From: SIG437 sp045648985
GTDB taxonomy: Bacteria; Bacillota; Clostridia; UBA1381; UBA9506
Length of the DNA stretch: 64,000 nt
Reading direction: 5' to 3'
Assembly: GCA_045648985.1 (NCBI GenBank)
Contig: JAZROZ010000004.1
Coordinates: 10,687-74,686, forward strand
Part shown: piece by piece, positions 8,218 through 16,824 of the stretch
Numbering within the stretch: the first letter of the stretch is position 1
Layout: each line of letters begins with the position of its first letter
Translations under genes and position numbers: made by a program
Notes under the pieces: generated by a model
Databases searched by the model: none
Seen by the model: only the letters and a program-made list of their open reading frames with translations
Told to the model about the DNA's origin: nothing

Positions 8218-9185
8218 CAGACATCACCTCCGCTTGTTTTTTTATTGATATTATCAAATGCTTTTTTCTGCAGCTGGGAAAAATCATATCTTGGCTGCTT
8301 TGCTTTAGGCTGATGATTTAAAGGCTTGTCCGCACCGCCCTCTGAAATTAATGATTTTAACACTGCATCCATATATCCAAAGGCAAGCTTGCCTGTTTTA
8401 TTTACCGTTATCTCAAATGCTTTTTTCACATCTTCGTCTTTTGCTTTATATTCATTTTGCCATTTGTTAATATATTCGAGCTCCTTTTGGGTAAACTTTC
8501 TTTCCGCTATACCGCAGATTGAACGGACTCTGTATGTAAAGCTTAAAAATTCTTCACGTTTTTTTATGTAGCTTTTGGCTTTCCTTACACTGTCTACGCC
8601 TGCATTTGCCCATTTTGCAACTTCTTTTTCAAGTGATTTTAAAGAGCGTTTACCCTTTGAAATGAAATACTCAATCAGCACCAAAATAACTTCAACGGGA
8701 AGTGCGTAAAAATCATAGAATGAATATAAAAGCTCGATATCTGCCGTTGAAAGCGCTTTGCCAAGAAGCTGACTCACTACCTTATACATACTGCTAAGGC
8801 GTGGGTTTTCAGTTAAATTCCTGCTGATTTCTTCGGTTTTATAGCTTGGTCTAAAGGCTGATACCGCTTTTTTTGAAAGACCTTGCGTTCCCAAAAACTC
8901 TATATCAAATTCTGCATCGTCAATGCTTGAAAAATTATGTATCTTTAAGAGTCCTTTTGAATTGAAAAACAAAAACGCATTACAAACGTCCATTGTGCTG
9001 ATTTTGAGTGCGTCTGCTATATATTTATTAGAGATGTTTGTGTTTCCGCTGTTATACTGATAAAGGGCATAAAGATAAACCGCTATGTAAACAGGGCGGC
9101 TTTCTTCTATTAAGCTGTTAGCTAAAGCGTTTGGCACTAAAAAGCATTGCAAAGAGTCAAACGTCGCGTCGGTATTTACAATCAT
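8217..9185 (-). CDS. dnaD: DnaD-domain replication initiation protein
   Basis: 322 residues. The N-terminal ~110 look like a winged-helix region; the section from about residue 130 (MYKVVSQLLGKALSTADIELLYSFYD) to 195 (LEKEVAKWANAGV) is the DnaD/DnaB-C domain used by Gram-positive primosome proteins to bind DNA and recruit the loader. A second partial repeat follows (FTQKELEYINKW ... FGYMDAVLKSL). The basic tail suits DNA binding. First gene of the operon dnaD-dnaI-prs-nth-tlyA; the upstream gap 9186-9304 contains a TATAAT but no convincing -35. Confidence 0.87.
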   Translation of the reverse strand: MIVNTDATFDSLQCFLVPNALANSLIEESRPVYIAVYLYALYQYNSGNTNISNKYIADALKISTMDVCNAFLFFNSKGLLKIHNFSSIDDAEFDIEFLGTQGLSKKAVSAFRPSYKTEEISRNLTENPRLSSMYKVVSQLLGKALSTADIELLYSFYDFYALPVEVILVLIEYFISKGKRSLKSLEKEVAKWANAGVDSVRKAKSYIKKREEFLSFTYRVRSICGIAERKFTQKELEYINKWQNEYKAKDEDVKKAFEITVNKTGKLAFGYMDAVLKSLISEGGADKPLNHQPKAKQPRYDFSQLQKKAFDNINKKTSGGDV

Positions 9186-9304
9186 CTCTTACCACCCGTT
9201 AAAATAGTAGCTTTTTCGGGGAATTTTTCAAGACATAATATCCCCGTATAATATTATAACATATAAAATCAGAAATTTAAAGACTATTTTTTTAACTTTT
9301 TGAC

Positions 9305-9345
9305 AAAAAAAATGCCACGTCAGCGAAAAGCGCAGTAACGTGGCA
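9305..9345 (-). terminator. Terminator after rpsO
   Basis: TGCCACGT pairs with ACGTGGCA around a smaller GCGAAAAGCGC hairpin, followed on the minus strand by a run of eight T. It ends the rpsO transcript. Confidence 0.85.
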
Positions 9346-9362
9346 CTGTTTGTTCGTTTAAA

Positions 9363-9632
9363 TTACTTTCTTAAACCTAATTTTTCAATGATAGCACGGT
9401 ATCTTTCGATATCTACCTTTGTGAGATAGTTAAGTAAACCACGGCGCTGACCAACCATCTTTAAAAGACCGCGTCTTGAATGATGGTCTTTGTGGTTTTC
9501 CTTAAGATGCTGGTTTAAGTGGTTGATTCTCTCTGTAAGTATAGCAATCTGTACTTCCGGAGAGCCTGTGTCTGTGTCATGCAATTTGTACTTTGCAATG
9601 ATTTCCTGTTTCTGTTCTGTTTTCATGCTCAT
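9363..9632 (-). CDS. rpsO: 30S ribosomal protein S15
   Basis: 89 residues, as expected. S15 is a primary 16S rRNA binder in the platform of the 30S subunit. The sequence HDTDTGSPEVQIAILTERI and DHHSRRGLLKMVGQRRGLLNYL is typical. The ATG at 9632 has AGGAGG eight bases upstream. The ~150-nt leader (9633-9780) contains GC-rich complementary segments and may hold an S15 autoregulatory structure, but I could not fit a specific leader class. Confidence 0.97.
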   Translation of the reverse strand: MSMKTEQKQEIIAKYKLHDTDTGSPEVQIAILTERINHLNQHLKENHKDHHSRRGLLKMVGQRRGLLNYLTKVDIERYRAIIEKLGLRK

Positions 9633-9791
9633 GATGAAATCCTCCTTTTAATTTTTTTCTGATTGCCAAGCCTTAGGCCTCAAACGGAGTGTCGCCAAAA
9701 ACCTCGCAATAGAATTTGTTTTCCGCTCTGCAAACGAGCAAAAATGATTATATCATAATAATTTATAAATGTAAAGAGTTTTTTAAAATTT

Positions 9792-10967
9792 CTATAGATT
9801 ATAGTGTTTGTTATCTACGACTATCACCGCTGAGTACCTTGAATCTTTTTCTTTTAGTCTTTTTTCTATCTCCTCTTTTGCAGAGTTTCTCCTATCTGCT
9901 TCAAGCTCGCATGGGACTTCCAAATCAAAGATTAAATTAATATTCTTTTCGCCCTCTGTCATACGGAAATCGTGAATATCAAAATCTTTATTTATACTTT
10001 TTACAATTTCTATTATTTCCTCTTTAATTTCATTTGTTTTTTCACAATTTACACTTATCGGGTCCATATGTATTACAATATGGACTCCTGTTACTTCTTC
10101 TATGTGCTTTTCTGTAGCATCAATTATTTCGTGAATTTCCAAAATATCTGCATCGCTCGGAACTTCTGCATGTACTGATGCCATTATTCTGCCGGGACCG
10201 TAATCGTGGACGATTAAATCGTGAATTCCTGTGATGTTTTCCTGACTCAAGATTATATCTCTTATTTCTTTTACAGTTTCACTATCTGCCGCTTCTCCCA
10301 AAAGGACTCCAACTGTATCCTTTACAACTGAAACGCCTGTTATACATATCAAAACAGATACGATACATCCGAAAATTCCGTCTATGGGGAAATCTGTTTT
10401 TGTTCCTATTATTGTTGCTATAATGACCACAGACGTCGCCACCACGTCATTTAAGCTGTCCTTTGCCGTTGCTGTTATGACCTTTGAATTTATGAGATTT
10501 CCTACATATCTGTTTGCAAAAAACATCCACAGCTTTATTATAACGGAAATTAAGAGTATCACCATCGGTATAAGTGACATTTTGACCTGTTGCGGTGACA
10601 AAATTTTTTCAAATGAGGTTTTAAAAAGCTCAAAGCCTACCAAAAGTATGATAAATGACACAACAAGAGCTGATATATACTCTATTCTGCCGTGACCGAA
10701 CGGATGCTCTTTATCAGGCTTTCGCATACTCATTTTCATACCTACTGCAGAAACCACTGATGAACCCATATCGGATAAATTATTGAAGCTGTCCGATATT
10801 ACGGCGATTGAGCCGATAAGTACGCCCGCTGCCATTTTGATGCCAAACAGTATCAGGTTTAGAAGTATTCCAAGAAAGCTGACCAGTGTTGCATATTTTG
10901 CACGCACTTCTTTATCCCCAATATTTTCTCTGTCTTTTATAAACATTTTAATCAATAGTTTCGTCAT
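9792..10967 (-). CDS. Cation diffusion facilitator family efflux transporter
   Basis: 391 residues. About six membrane helices occupy residues 25-220, followed by a cytosolic metal-sensing domain of the ZT-dimer type (DYGPGRIMASVHAEVP). Metal-site residues are seen in SDSFNNLSDMGSS (helix 2) and TATAKDSLNDVVAT (helix 5), plus the HPFGHGRIEY loop. CDF proteins export Zn2+, Mn2+, Co2+ or Fe2+ by proton antiport; the metal cannot be named. An additional C-terminal ~100-residue region (NEIKEEIIEIVKSINKD onward) repeats an ACT/ferredoxin-like pattern. The start overlaps the 3' end of sigK by 20 bp. Confidence 0.9.
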   Translation of the reverse strand: MTKLLIKMFIKDRENIGDKEVRAKYATLVSFLGILLNLILFGIKMAAGVLIGSIAVISDSFNNLSDMGSSVVSAVGMKMSMRKPDKEHPFGHGRIEYISALVVSFIILLVGFELFKTSFEKILSPQQVKMSLIPMVILLISVIIKLWMFFANRYVGNLINSKVITATAKDSLNDVVATSVVIIATIIGTKTDFPIDGIFGCIVSVLICITGVSVVKDTVGVLLGEAADSETVKEIRDIILSQENITGIHDLIVHDYGPGRIMASVHAEVPSDADILEIHEIIDATEKHIEEVTGVHIVIHMDPISVNCEKTNEIKEEIIEIVKSINKDFDIHDFRMTEGEKNINLIFDLEVPCELEADRRNSAKEEIEKRLKEKDSRYSAVIVVDNKHYNL

Positions 10968-11664
10968 ATACTCCTCCCGTTGAATTAAAATATCTGTTCA
11001 TTTTAGAAAGTGCCTTTTTTTCTATTCTAGACACATATGAACGTGATATGCCAAGCTTTTTTGCGATTTCCCTTTGTGTATATTCCTTAGACACAAGTCC
11101 GTAGCGCAGAATTATAATCTGTTTTTCTCTTTCTGTCAGGCACTTTTCTATCGCATTATAGATTTTTTTCGACTCTATTTTCAGGCTGACTTCGTCTATT
11201 ACATCTTCGTCGTCAACAGATAAAATATCCATAAGTGTGATATTTTCTCCGTCTGACTCACCGCCAAGACTGTCATTTAGTGATATTTCCTTTGATGTTT
11301 TTTTTGATGCACGCATCATCATCAGCATCTCATTTTCAATGCATCTTGAGGCATATGATGAAAGGCGCGCACTTTTAGTTCCGTTAAAGGAATCCACAGC
11401 CTTAATCAGTCCGATTGTGCCGACAGAAATCAAATCATCTGCATCGAGCGCAAAATTTTGTGAGTATTTTTTTGCGATGTGTGCAACAAGTCTTAAGTTA
11501 TGTTCTACGAGCTTATCTTTTGCCTCTTTATCTCCCGCTTTTGAAAGCTCTAAAAGCCTTTCTTCCTCCTTTGGTGAAAGTGGCTTTGGAAATGAGCTTG
11601 CATTTGATACATAAGATAGTAAAAAAGCGCCGTAGCGCAGGAGATAGAATAGATAAAAAAGCAT
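10948..11664 (-). CDS. sigK: Sporulation sigma factor SigK, uninterrupted
   Basis: 238 residues. A hydrophobic N-terminal pro-sequence (LFYLFYLLRYGAFLLSYV) precedes region 2 (HNLRLVAHIAKKY, DLISVGTIGLIKAVDSF, the -10 recognition helix ARLSSYASRCIENE) and region 4 (LTEREKQIIILRYGL, REIAKKLGISRSYVSRIEKKAL). Pro-sequence plus LSYVSN identify it as sigma-K, the late mother-cell factor, rather than sigma-E. The gene is one continuous frame, so no skin-type element interrupts it. A CGGAGA ribosome site lies seven bases before the ATG. It shows a sporulation programme in this lineage, although the cell's actual ability to sporulate is not proven. Confidence 0.93.
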   Translation of the reverse strand: MLFYLFYLLRYGAFLLSYVSNASSFPKPLSPKEEERLLELSKAGDKEAKDKLVEHNLRLVAHIAKKYSQNFALDADDLISVGTIGLIKAVDSFNGTKSARLSSYASRCIENEMLMMMRASKKTSKEISLNDSLGGESDGENITLMDILSVDDEDVIDEVSLKIESKKIYNAIEKCLTEREKQIIILRYGLVSKEYTQREIAKKLGISRSYVSRIEKKALSKMNRYFNSTGGVYDETID

Positions 11665-11725
11665 AAAAATTCTCCGTTTCCAAACTTGTTTTATACTTTT
11701 TATCTATATGTTTTTAAAAAATTAT

Positions 11726-12508
11726 TTATGCTTTCTTAATGCGGAACACATCGCCTGATATCAATGATTCTTTTGTTCCGTCAGGATACTCTACCACAAG
11801 TTTTAAGTCATCGTCAATATCCAGGGCTTTTGCTTTTTTTGTTTCGTTGCCTTTTATAATTTCAATTTGCTCACCGATAAGGTTTGAACGGTTTTTATAC
11901 TCTTTGGCAAATGACTTTTCTTCCATTTTTTCATAATACAGATAAAATCTTTCAAGTATTTCGGAAATGATAGCATTTTTCTTTTCGTCACTATACTCAT
12001 TTTCTTCAAAAACCGCACCTGCAATATGTGAAATATCGTTTGGAAAACCGCCGTCTGCCACTTTTAAGTTAATACCTATTCCGACCACTGCATAGCCTAT
12101 TTTGTCACTGTAAAGGCCAAAACCAGACTCTGTTAATATACCGCATACCTTAAGACCTTCACAGTAGATATCGTTTACCCATTTGATTTTGGCTTCCTTA
12201 CCTGAAACGGCCTCTATTGTCTCTGCGACTGCAACGGCAGCAAGCGCCGTCATATATTGGGCTTTATCGGGCGTAAGGTCAGGCTTTAGCAAAATACTCA
12301 TATATATTCCGCTTGACTTGGGTGAGAAAAATGACCTGTTCATTTTCCCCCTGCCGCCTGTCTGCTCTTTTGCTATGATTACTTTTCCCTCATGACAATC
12401 AGCTTTTGCCATATTTTTTAAAGTCGTGTTTGTTGACTCCAGCAAATCAAATATTTCTATATCATAAAAATTTTTGCTTTTTTTAAGGTTTTTATATATC
12501 TCTTTCAT
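11726..12508 (-). CDS. birA: Biotin--[acetyl-CoA-carboxylase] ligase, without regulatory domain
   Basis: 260 residues. It activates biotin with ATP and attaches it to the carrier-protein lysine. The catalytic loop GGRGKMNRSFFSPKSSGIYMS, the KWVNDIY strand and GIGINL are present, and the C-terminal SH3-like domain follows (KALDIDDDLKLVVEYPDG). There is no N-terminal winged helix, so this is a monofunctional class I ligase and not a biotin-operon repressor. It is separated by two bases from xpt, upstream on the same strand. Confidence 0.95.
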   Translation of the reverse strand: MKEIYKNLKKSKNFYDIEIFDLLESTNTTLKNMAKADCHEGKVIIAKEQTGGRGKMNRSFFSPKSSGIYMSILLKPDLTPDKAQYMTALAAVAVAETIEAVSGKEAKIKWVNDIYCEGLKVCGILTESGFGLYSDKIGYAVVGIGINLKVADGGFPNDISHIAGAVFEENEYSDEKKNAIISEILERFYLYYEKMEEKSFAKEYKNRSNLIGEQIEIIKGNETKKAKALDIDDDLKLVVEYPDGTKESLISGDVFRIKKA

Positions 12509-12510
12509 AA

Positions 12511-13086
12511 TTATCCGAATATAATTTCACCTGTTTCATCGTTCATTTCGTTTACAATCGCAAGTGACTCTATATTATATCCCATTTCTCTTATTTCTAT
12601 GCCGCCGCACTGGAAGCCTTTTTCTATGGCAATTCCTATTCCCTCAACAGTAGCGCCTGCATCTTTTGCGATTGAAATAAGTCCGCGAAGAGCGCATCCG
12701 TTTGCTAAGAAGTCATCTATAATGAGAATTCGGTCGCCATTATTTAAAAATTTCTTTGAAACGATAATATTATTTATATTTTTATGCGTAAAAGACTCCA
12801 CTACTGCTACAAAAGTATCTCCGTCTATGTTTATACTCTTTGATTTTTTTGCAAATACAACAGGAACATCAAAATATTTAGCCGCAGCACACGCAATAGC
12901 TATGCCCGATGCCTCTACCGTTAAAATTTTTGTAATTTTTTTACCTTCAAAACGTCTTTTGAACTCTTTTCCCATTTCATCAAGTAGGTTTATATCCATC
13001 TGATGATTTAAAAAAGAGTCAACCTTTAAAACGTTACCTTTTTTTACTATTCCGTCTTTTACTATTCTCTCTTTAAGCAGCTTCAT
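12511..13086 (-). CDS. xpt: Xanthine phosphoribosyltransferase
   Basis: 191 residues, as in Bacillus Xpt. It converts xanthine and PRPP to XMP in purine salvage. The start MKLLKERIVKDG, the SFLNHQMD element and the PRPP loop RILIIDDFLANGCALRGL are diagnostic. Bacillus xpt is usually preceded by a guanine riboswitch; here only 42 bp separate it from the cupin gene upstream and no aptamer fits. It is therefore probably transcribed with that gene from the promoter at 13694-13666. Confidence 0.94.
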   Translation of the reverse strand: MKLLKERIVKDGIVKKGNVLKVDSFLNHQMDINLLDEMGKEFKRRFEGKKITKILTVEASGIAIACAAAKYFDVPVVFAKKSKSINIDGDTFVAVVESFTHKNINNIIVSKKFLNNGDRILIIDDFLANGCALRGLISIAKDAGATVEGIGIAIEKGFQCGGIEIREMGYNIESLAIVNEMNDETGEIIFG

Positions 13087-13128
13087 ATTTCTCCCCCTAT
13101 GTAAAACCCTGCGTATTATGAAATGGCT

Positions 13129-13617
13129 TTATTCAATTTCAAACTGCTCTTCTTCCTTTAAATCAACTACTGTGCAGTCGTTTGCATATGTACATTCAGG
13201 AAGAATTATAATTGCATTAAGCTCATCTTCGTTTTTTGGAAGCGGTGCTAAATGCCAGATAGCTGCGTTCATTTTAACTATTGTATTTTTTGGCACGATA
13301 AATGCTTTAGCAAGGTCTGTTACGGGCGTTCCTGCAGATGCGGGAGCAACGTGGAGTATCATATCGTCATTTAAAGGAAGAATCATCTCCCATGTAGTTG
13401 TGTGATATTCCTGCTGAGTGATAATCATTTTTGCAGGTTTTTTTACTGTAATTGGTGAATATCCTACTCTGTGAGTTGAATCTGCTACCAGACGGTCAGG
13501 ATAGAATGAGTGAAGCTCACCGCAAAGAGCATAGCCCTCAGGCTTATCCATTGTGTAAAACTGACCGAACGGTGCAAAATTTTCATGTGTAATTGGCTGT
13601 GCTTTGATTTTTCTCAT
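13129..13617 (-). CDS. Ureidoglycolate-lyase-like cupin (AllA family)
   Basis: 162 residues. The start RKIKAQPITHENFAPFGQFY and the later ITQQEYHTTTWEMILPLNDDMILHVAP and NTIVKMNAAIWHLAPLP correspond to the AllA/ureidoglycolate-hydrolase cupin fold, in which the barrel histidines come from such stretches. AllA acts in purine (allantoin) breakdown, which fits its place immediately before xpt, but no other allantoin gene is seen and clostridial homologues may have another substrate. AAGGAG lies eight bases before the ATG. The call is by fold; the enzyme activity is uncertain. Confidence 0.7.
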   Translation of the reverse strand: MRKIKAQPITHENFAPFGQFYTMDKPEGYALCGELHSFYPDRLVADSTHRVGYSPITVKKPAKMIITQQEYHTTTWEMILPLNDDMILHVAPASAGTPVTDLAKAFIVPKNTIVKMNAAIWHLAPLPKNEDELNAIIILPECTYANDCTVVDLKEEEQFEIE

Positions 13618-13665
13618 AGTAATATCTCCTTTATGTAATTTTTAATATTTAAATATATTTAGAAT

Positions 13666-13694
13666 ATTCTATCACACTCTGTATTTTTTGTCAA
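13666..13694 (-). promoter_or_regulatory. Promoter of the cupin-xpt-birA operon
   Basis: TTGACA and TAGAAT on the minus strand with a 17-bp spacer, about 50 bp before the cupin start. Confidence 0.8.
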
Positions 13695-13703
13695 TTTTTC
13701 GCA

Positions 13704-13732
13704 AAAAGCCGACCTTTATTTTAAAGGTCGGC
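13704..13732 (-). terminator. Terminator after the small membrane-anchored protein
   Basis: An 11-bp stem (GCCGACCTTTA with TAAAGGTCGGC) followed by TTTTT on the minus strand, six bases after the stop of the 13739-14011 gene. Confidence 0.85.
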
Positions 13733-13738
13733 TAATAG

Positions 13739-14011
13739 TTATTTTTCCACAGGCTCAAAATTGTTACATCTTCCATGTTTATAGGCATAAATATAGGGGC
13801 ATATCTCTGAATGATTGTCAAGCTTATAGCTTGCCTGACCTGTCTTGCATTTTGAGCACAATCTGTCATCCTGATTGATTTCAACTCTGACTTCAATCAT
13901 CTGTGGTATCTGTTTTTCATTTTTGCCTTTCACAATCCGCTTATATGTCACTTTCAAAGCAGCAATTATAACTACTATGATTATTGCTGTAATTATTACT
14001 GTTTTTGCCAT
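13739..14011 (-). CDS. Small membrane-anchored Cys-rich protein, unknown
   Basis: 90 residues. One N-terminal membrane helix (TVIITAIIIVVIIAALKV) is followed by a basic stop-transfer segment and a soluble tail with cysteines in CSKCKTGQAS, EICPYIYAYKHGRCNNF, which could bind zinc or an iron-sulphur centre. I do not recognise the family. An AAGGAGA ribosome site lies just before the ATG. It follows the truncated SLH gene with a 42-bp gap on the same strand and shares its terminator. Confidence 0.6.
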   Translation of the reverse strand: MAKTVIITAIIIVVIIAALKVTYKRIVKGKNEKQIPQMIEVRVEINQDDRLCSKCKTGQASYKLDNHSEICPYIYAYKHGRCNNFEPVEK

Positions 14012-14053
14012 TTATTTTCTCCTTACTGCGAGTACATAAGCTTGTAATTTCCT

Positions 14054-15364
14054 CTATTTCCAATCCTCCCATTTATATTCATAGCCCTTACTATCAAGCC
14101 AGTAATTATGAGTGATTGTTGCTTCTAAAATTGTTACGTAATACCATTTTTCTTCAAAAAGGTCGTTATACGGATTAAAACTAAGTGATTTTACGTAGCT
14201 TTCAAGTGGCTTTCTGCCGAGAAGCTTATTTATAACAGTCATAACCTCTGCACGTGTTATATTGTTTTCAGGTTTGAAAGTACCGTCTTCATATCCATCA
14301 ATAAGACCGCTTTTATAAAGGGCAAGAATTTCGCTGTATGCCCAGTGACTGTCATCTATATCTGCAAATGGATTTTCTATATCTGCTTTTCCTCTGTTCG
14401 TAAACCTGTATGTGAGTGTTGCAAACTCAGCACGGCTTAAGCTTCTTTCAGGCTTAAATTCACCATCGGGATAGCCTGTTACTACATTTTTCTCTGCCAT
14501 ATATTCAATATCGTGCGAAGACCAGCGGTCTGTATTTACATCGGGGAAAACCACGCCTGTTTTTATGAATGGTTGTTCATACGCGTGATTTGTTATACGA
14601 TAAAGGATAGACGTAATCTCTTCACGTGTAACCTCTCCGTCTGGACGTACATTTCCGTCGGGATAGCCGTTTATATAGCTGATGTGCGTCGGGTGTTCAT
14701 TGCCGAAAATATCAACTGTATATTTTCTCGTTTTGTCAAAGTTTGCACCGCCGCCACCTGATGAGCCACCGCCTATTGTTACAGTTCTTGGAACTGTGTA
14801 TTTATATGTTCCTGTCTTTCCGTAGATGCCGTACCAACATCCCTCTTTGTTTGGCACTTTACACTCAACACATTTGCCGCACGAACTGAAATATACGGCT
14901 TTAATGGTGGTTTCTCTGTATAAGAACAAGTCCTCGCCGTTATATTTTATACGGTTTGCATTACCCGAATCACTCGGGTCACTTCCATCTAATGTATAAT
15001 ATAACATTATATTTTCATCTGCGGGATAATCGTTTAATATGTTATATTTTGTTCCGCTTGCAAATTCTACTTTTCCGCTTGCCTCAAGTGAAGTTGTCGG
15101 AACTTTCAGATGTACAAAATCAATTTTAAATGTTGATTCACTGTCGGTAATTCTGTTTCCGTCCTTTTCAAGCCACGCAACGATTGTTATATCGTCCATA
15201 AGCTCCGTAGGAATGATAGGACGTGTTATGTCATATACTGCAGTATTTGTCGTCAGCGTTTCTCCGTCTGCGACCTTTGTATATGCATAATAGTAATCTA
15301 TTTCAGCCGTCTTATTCTGTGAAAGAAGTTTTATCCCCTCTGCATATTCGCCTGCTGAGAGCAA
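14054..15364 (-). pseudogene. S-layer-homology (SLH) surface protein lacking a proper start
   Basis: 436 residues from a TTG that has no ribosome site. The same frame stays open and protein-like for 53 further codons, to a TGA at 15524-15526, without any ATG, GTG or TTG, and there is no signal peptide. Contents: an Ig-like region, a chitobiase-C-type module (LYYTLDGSDPS...IKAVYFSSCGKC), a glycine-serine linker and three SLH repeats (INGYPDGNVRPDG; VTGYPDGEFKPERSLSRAEF; IDGYEDGTFKPENNITRAEV) that would bind secondary wall polymer. I read it as the 3' remnant of a larger exported protein whose 5' part was lost. If expressed, it would stay in the cytoplasm. Confidence 0.65.
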
Positions 15365-15517
15365 ATGTGCTGCAATTCTGTCTGTATCATAAGGATATGC
15401 GATATATACACTTCCATTTGCCGCACTGCTCTCTTCTATTATGTAATAGTGAATTGTATTTTTGCTGACTCTTTGTGTCGTCTTTTTTCTGTATTTTGTA
15501 TATTGTGTTGTCTTTTT

Positions 15518-15545
15518 ATTGTATCACAGAATGAATATTTGTCAA
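15518..15545 (-). promoter_or_regulatory. Promoter-like sequence at the open edge of the SLH remnant
   Basis: TTGACA and TACAAT on the minus strand with a 16-bp spacer. Its predicted transcription start falls within the start-less SLH frame, so a transcript would begin already inside protein-like sequence. Confidence 0.55.
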
Positions 15546-15564
15546 CCTTTTTTCTTATTTTTTA

Positions 15565-15593
15565 TTGACCAAACTTATGTTTTGATATAAAAT
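15565..15593 (+). promoter_or_regulatory. Promoter of the XRE/ImmA pair
   Basis: TTGACC and TAAAAT with a 17-bp spacer; the first start codon follows about 20 bp later. It is divergent from the SLH promoter, with the -35 boxes ~20 bp apart. Confidence 0.7.
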
Positions 15594-15613
15594 ATAGTCA
15601 GGGAGTGATTAAG

Positions 15614-16042
15614 GTGGATATGTGTAAGGAATTGATCAGAAAGAGAATAAAGGAAAAATTCAAGACTATTGAAAATTTTTCAAAATGTGTTGATATACCG
15701 CGTACTACAATAAACTTTATTTTAAAAAACGGTGTATCATCATCAAATTACGGCATGGTTAGTAAAATCTTAAAAAAGCTTGATATTTATACGGCAGATG
15801 ATTTTCCGATTTCAGTCGATAGTGAGCTTTTAAACCTTTTAAAGATTTACAGTGCGCTTGACGATGTTGGAAAACATACTGTTTCCTCCGTTGCCCAGAC
15901 AGAATACAGGCGCGTTTGTCCCGAATCGTTTAAAGATGCTTTGGTTGCAGCTTATGGCAGCATCTCTAAAGGTTCACCGTTTTCAGATGAAGAAAAGGAT
16001 GTTCTCGATTTGGTAGAAAGGATTAATAGACAGAATCAGTGA
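15614..16042 (+). CDS. Helix-turn-helix regulator paired with an ImmA-type peptidase
   Basis: 142 residues from the GTG at 15614, chosen because GGAG lies eight bases before it; a GTG at 15605 and an ATG at 15620 are in the same frame. The N-terminal 60 residues carry an XRE-like helix-turn-helix (FSKCVDIPRTTINFILKNG), followed by a helical tail that may receive the signal. It shares a 4-base GTGA overlap with the next gene, an ImmA/IrrE metallopeptidase. In this family pairing the peptidase cleaves or inactivates the repressor. No phage or ICE genes are nearby, so the regulon is unknown. Confidence 0.75.
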   Translation: MDMCKELIRKRIKEKFKTIENFSKCVDIPRTTINFILKNGVSSSNYGMVSKILKKLDIYTADDFPISVDSELLNLLKIYSALDDVGKHTVSSVAQTEYRRVCPESFKDALVAAYGSISKGSPFSDEEKDVLDLVERINRQNQ

Positions 16043-16734
16043 AAAAAAACAATTCATTAAAACGCATTGCCAAAAAGACTTTACTTAAAAATAATATCTC
16101 TTCTCCCCCAAGTTATGATGATTTAGTACGTATTATCGAATCAAAGCAGTTTACTGTTATTGCGTACAAAAAACACAACAACCATCAAGCTCTTTGCGAG
16201 CTTATTGATAAGTTGCAGATTAAAAATGAGATTGAAAACAACGATTCTTTCTTATATATAAGGGACAATCTGCGATTTGTTTTCATCAATTCAGGGCTTA
16301 GTATGGAAGATAAATGTCTGCTTTTAAGCCATGAGCTTGGACATATTCTGGACCCGGGACTGAAAAACAGCGATATTGTTTATTCTAAAATAAAAAAAGA
16401 AGAATTCGCAAACGAATTCTCTTTCTATCTTAAAAATCCCGGCCTTTTATTTAAAATCCATTCTTTCTTAAAAAGAAAAAGGACGTTTTGTGTCATCGTA
16501 TTAGCTTTAATTTTGTGTTTTACAGGAATTTGCGCTTGGGCTTCATTTCTAAGTGATGAAGATGCTCCTGTTTCAACTAATGCTGAAACGGTTTTTTTCG
16601 TCACTTCAGCAGGCAAAAAATATCACCTTAAAACCTGCCCGGTTGTCAAATACAGAACAAATCTAACCGAATACACTTTAGATGATGCTAAAAAGAAAGG
16701 CTTTAACCCCTGCAATTTCTGCATTGGACAGTAA
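16039..16734 (+). CDS. Membrane-anchored ImmA/IrrE-like metallopeptidase with C-terminal Cys/His module
   Basis: 231 residues from a GTG overlapping the upstream stop. The peptidase core has the zinc motif HELGH (98-102) with downstream Glu ligands in EEFANEF (121-127). One membrane helix follows (about 149-171, FCVIVLALILCFTGICAWASF). The C-terminal ~45 residues form a separate module (YHLKTCPVV ... GFNPCNFC, with His196, Cys200, Cys225, Cys228) of the Ada-type metal-binding shape. By the positive-inside pattern the peptidase faces the cytosol and the Cys module faces out. ImmA proteins are usually soluble, so a transmembrane sensor-protease is unusual. Confidence 0.75.
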   Translation: MKKNNSLKRIAKKTLLKNNISSPPSYDDLVRIIESKQFTVIAYKKHNNHQALCELIDKLQIKNEIENNDSFLYIRDNLRFVFINSGLSMEDKCLLLSHELGHILDPGLKNSDIVYSKIKKEEFANEFSFYLKNPGLLFKIHSFLKRKRTFCVIVLALILCFTGICAWASFLSDEDAPVSTNAETVFFVTSAGKKYHLKTCPVVKYRTNLTEYTLDDAKKKGFNPCNFCIGQ

Positions 16735-16748
16735 AACTGAATATATAT

Positions 16749-16783
16749 AAAAACCCACAACTTTCGTTGTGGGTTTTTGATTG
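16749..16783. repeat. 35-bp terminator repeat, copy A
   Basis: A CCCACAAC/GTTGTGGG hairpin with A5 and T5 flanks plus a trailing GATTG. It lies between convergent genes and acts as a bidirectional terminator. The same 35 bases recur at 19626-19660 in the same orientation, bracketing a 2.8-kb cassette. Confidence 0.85.
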
Positions 16784-16824
16784 TTAAGTTAAATCCTGTT
16801 TCCCCCAAAAAAGCAAAAATCAAA

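Noticed and set aside
10948..11664. Sigma-E instead of sigma-K
   Set aside because: The short hydrophobic pro-sequence followed by LSYVSN and FPKPLS matches SigK; SigE has a longer, different N-terminus.
13087..13128. Guanine riboswitch expected before xpt
   Set aside because: The 42-bp gap is too short and lacks the conserved loop words.
15223..15568. Overlapping plus-strand frames opposite the SLH upstream extension
   Set aside because: Cys/Leu/Ser-rich shadow translations without ribosome sites; the minus-strand frame has protein-like repeats and is the real one.
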